From positions 1 to 6,649 of the forward strand of contig CBDVBZ010000169.1 in assembly GCA_965372355.1 (NCBI GenBank): DNA of 6,649 nucleotides, read 5' to 3'. The notes under the pieces were generated by a model. It worked only from the letters and a program-made list of their open reading frames with translations, ran no database searches and was not told the DNA's origin. Origin of the DNA: CBDVBZ01 sp965372355 (GTDB taxonomy: Bacteria; Krumholzibacteriota; Krumholzibacteriia; WVZY01). The position numbers and the translations under genes were made by a program. This document shows, in pieces, positions 4,780 to 6,649 of this stretch (positions within the stretch are counted from its first letter, which is position 1; the number at the start of each line of letters is the position of its first letter).

Positions 4780-6546
4780 GTGGGAAGAAAACGGCTGCTC
4801 TGGCAGATTTATCCTTCTTACATACTCATCACAGTGATCTCGCTGATGGCCGTCGGCTGGTATACATCGCGTTCGGTTCGGCAGTTCTACCTGGACAACA
4901 CGCGGTCCGATCTGGAAGCGCGGGCGCGGCTGGTCAAGAGCCAGATCGAAACGCCCATCCTGCCGAGGGATTTTGAGCGCATCGACGATGTCTGCAAGTC
5001 GCTCGGTCTCCTGTCCGGCACACGAATCACGGTAGTCCTCGTCAACGGGCGCGTTGTCGGCGATACCGACGAGACCCCGGAACGTATGGAAAACCATGGT
5101 GACCGACCCGAGATCCGCGCGGCTCTCGCGAACGGGGCGGGATCGTCAACGCGCTACAGTACGACGCTCGAGACAAACATGATGTACGTGGCCATCCCGG
5201 TTCTCGATGGATCACAGCCGGTCGGTGTGGTACGCACGGCCATCCCGGTGACGGCGATCGATGAGGCGCTGGGACAGATCTATGGCAAGATCGTGCTTGG
5301 CGGGTTGATTGTCGCGCTCCTGGCCGCCCTCATCAGCCTCATAATATCACGCCGGATCACCCGTCCGCTGGAAGCGCTCAAACAGGGTGCTCAGCGGTTT
5401 GCCGAGGGGGACCTGGCCAGCCCCCTGCCGCCGTCGGACTCGGAGGAGATTGGGGCGCTCGCCGACGCCATGAACGCAATGGCGATCCAACTCGACGACC
5501 GTATTCGCAGGACCGAGCAACAGAAAAATCAGGAGGCCGCGGTTCTGCGCAGCATGTCGGAGAGCCTCTTCGCGGTCGATGCCGATGAGCGCCTGATACG
5601 GGTCAATGCGGCGGCGACCCGGCTGTTTGATATCGACGATACCGAATCGCTCGGCAAGCCTCTACACGAGGTCATTCGCAACCACGATCTCATCCAGCTC
5701 GTCGGTCAGGTGCTGCAGAGTGAGCATGCCGTCGAGGGTGAGATCACGATAGACACCCCCGAGGAGCGGTATCTTCAAGTGCATGGAACGGTCCTCCGCG
5801 GTGCGAACGGGAGCAGGTTTGGGGCGCTGCTCGTCCTGAATGACGTGACCCGGCTTCGCCGGCTGGAGCGGGTACGAAGGGACTTCGTGGCGAATGTATC
5901 CCACGAGCTTCGCACGCCGATCACGACGATCAAAGGCTTTGTCGAAACGCTGCAGGGTGGCGCCCTCGCCAACCGCAACGACGCCGAGCGTTTTCTCGAC
6001 ATCATTGCCAATCACACGGAAAGGCTGAACGCAATCATCGAAGATCTTCTTGCTCTGTCCTGGCTCGAGCAGGATACCGATGAGAAGATTGTTCGCGAAA
6101 GCAGCAAGCTCGAGCCGGTCGTCGCACGGGCCGTTGAGGCCTGTGCGACCGGTGCGCGGGTTCGGGACATCACCCTGGTGGTACAGGACCCGGACGGTGT
6201 GACGGCAACGGTGAACCCGCCATTGATCGAGCGCGCGGTGGTGAACCTGATCGACAACGCGATCAAGTACAGCGACCCGGGGAGCAAGGTGGAGATCGCA
6301 CTGAAGCGAGACCCGGCCGGGTGCAGGATTCGTGTGGTCGATCGCGGCGCCGGTATCGAGAAACGGCATCTCCCGCGGATTTTCGAGCGGTTCTATCGCA
6401 CCGATAAGGCGAGAAGCCGGTCTCAGGGAGGCACTGGGCTGGGCCTCGCCATCGTCAAACATATCGCGCTCTTGCACTCCGGGGGCGTGTCCGTCGAAAG
6501 CCGGCTGGGCGAGGGTAGTACGTTCACAATACGAATCCCCGATTGA
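4780..6546 (+). CDS. phoR: PhoR-type membrane sensor histidine kinase
   Basis: This 588-aa inner-membrane kinase is predicted to phosphorylate the PhoB encoded just upstream. Order: TM1 (about 12-28); periplasmic PhoR-type sensor of about 135 residues, with VLVNGRVVGD and RYSTTLETNMMYVAIPV; TM2 (about 170-189); HAMP (190-243); PAS (about 252-358); dimerisation/phosphotransfer domain with H375 in VSHELRTPITTIKGF; and an ATPase domain with N-box NLIDNAIKYS (N493), G1 box DRGAG (521-525), F box IFERFYR (534-540) and G2 box GGTGLGLA (550-557). All catalytic residues are intact. The long periplasmic sensor resembles Bacillus/Thermotoga-type PhoR; E. coli PhoR has almost no periplasmic loop, so a directly sensed ligand is possible. 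The GTG start follows the ribosome-binding site overlapping the phoB stop. A different stimulus cannot be excluded. Confidence 0.93.
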   Translation: MGRKRLLWQIYPSYILITVISLMAVGWYTSRSVRQFYLDNTRSDLEARARLVKSQIETPILPRDFERIDDVCKSLGLLSGTRITVVLVNGRVVGDTDETPERMENHGDRPEIRAALANGAGSSTRYSTTLETNMMYVAIPVLDGSQPVGVVRTAIPVTAIDEALGQIYGKIVLGGLIVALLAALISLIISRRITRPLEALKQGAQRFAEGDLASPLPPSDSEEIGALADAMNAMAIQLDDRIRRTEQQKNQEAAVLRSMSESLFAVDADERLIRVNAAATRLFDIDDTESLGKPLHEVIRNHDLIQLVGQVLQSEHAVEGEITIDTPEERYLQVHGTVLRGANGSRFGALLVLNDVTRLRRLERVRRDFVANVSHELRTPITTIKGFVETLQGGALANRNDAERFLDIIANHTERLNAIIEDLLALSWLEQDTDEKIVRESSKLEPVVARAVEACATGARVRDITLVVQDPDGVTATVNPPLIERAVVNLIDNAIKYSDPGSKVEIALKRDPAGCRIRVVDRGAGIEKRHLPRIFERFYRTDKARSRSQGGTGLGLAIVKHIALLHSGGVSVESRLGEGSTFTIRIPD

Positions 6547-6577
6547 GCTAACACACCCGTCAACACCCCTGCGAAAA

Positions 6578-6610
6578 TTAACGATAATCTAACTTTTCGC
6601 TCATATCCGC
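6578..6610 (+). promoter_or_regulatory. candidate PhoB operator downstream of phoR
   Basis: TTAAC (6578), CTAAC (6589) and CTCAT (6600) repeat at exact 11-bp spacing, matching the array before phoB in core, period and strand. A fourth, poor unit may start at 6611. A -10-like GATAAT lies at 6626-6631. This suggests a PhoB-controlled gene starting to the right of the window, plausibly for phosphate uptake (pstS or another pst/pho gene). Confidence 0.6.
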
Positions 6611-6625
6611 CGAACACCCCCGTTA

Positions 6626-6631
6626 GATAAT
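6626..6631 (+). promoter_or_regulatory. -10-like element at the right edge
   Basis: GATAAT matches the consensus at five of six positions and lies 16 bp after the third 11-bp repeat. An overlapping TTAGAT at 6623 is a poorer match, but it lies 23 bp after the start of the third repeat, the same distance as in the phoB promoter. The promoter would serve a gene beyond the window. Confidence 0.4.
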
Positions 6632-6649
6632 TCCAGGGTACGGTCCAGG

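Noticed and set aside
5662..6477. A 271-codon open frame antisense to phoR
   Set aside because: It lies wholly inside an intact kinase gene, has no ribosome-binding site I can see, and its composition is that of a shadow of GC-biased codons.

Overview
This is a 6.6 kb stretch of high-GC bacterial chromosome carrying six protein-coding genes. The codon use, the Gram-negative style PhoB/PhoR pair and the GTG starts fit a free-living, GC-rich Gram-negative-type bacterium. I cannot name the phylum from the sequence. No mobile element, CRISPR array, tRNA or rRNA is visible, and the window reads as ordinary core chromosome. Its most interesting content is regulatory.

Layout, left to right. (1) 180-1130 (+): an NmrA/HSCARG-type NAD(P)-binding Rossmann protein with a GTG start. 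(2) 1131-1450: no protein gene. It holds a good sigma70-type promoter (TTGACA-N17-TATCTT), about 80 bp of transcribable sequence with one stem-loop, and a strong intrinsic terminator. This is either a small RNA gene or an attenuated leader of the next gene. (3) 1451-1666 (+): a 71-aa cold-shock-domain protein, followed by two tandem intrinsic terminators. (4) 1820-2728 (-): a membrane protein of unknown function with a 7-residue repeat tract, a CxxC...CxxC zinc ribbon, a coiled coil, three hydrophobic segments and a C-terminal bacterial SH3 domain. It is convergent with the cold-shock gene and divergent from the next one. (5) 2889-3884 (+): a radical SAM protein of the PflX-like family COG1313. 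A perfect TATAAT lies so close to its ATG that the mRNA would be nearly leaderless. (6) 4074-6546 (+): a two-gene operon, phoB-phoR, encoding a phosphate-type response regulator and its membrane sensor kinase.

The main non-coding observation is an array of CTNA(C/T)-type repeats at exact 11-bp spacing. It occurs upstream of phoB (3942-3985) and again after phoR at the right edge (6578-6610). Each array stands in front of a -10-like element. Eleven-bp spacing is that of known Pho boxes, so the simplest reading is that PhoB autoregulates its own operon and also controls a gene starting just beyond the window, plausibly a phosphate-uptake gene. The phoB ATG has no Shine-Dalgarno sequence of its own, but a 14-codon upstream reading frame with a good one ends 3 nt before it.

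The genes left of phoBR do not form a recognisable pathway with it. I see no clear case for a wholly new multi-gene system. The best candidates for something undescribed are the putative small RNA or attenuator before the cold-shock gene, the zinc-ribbon/SH3 membrane protein, and the PhoB operator arrays.
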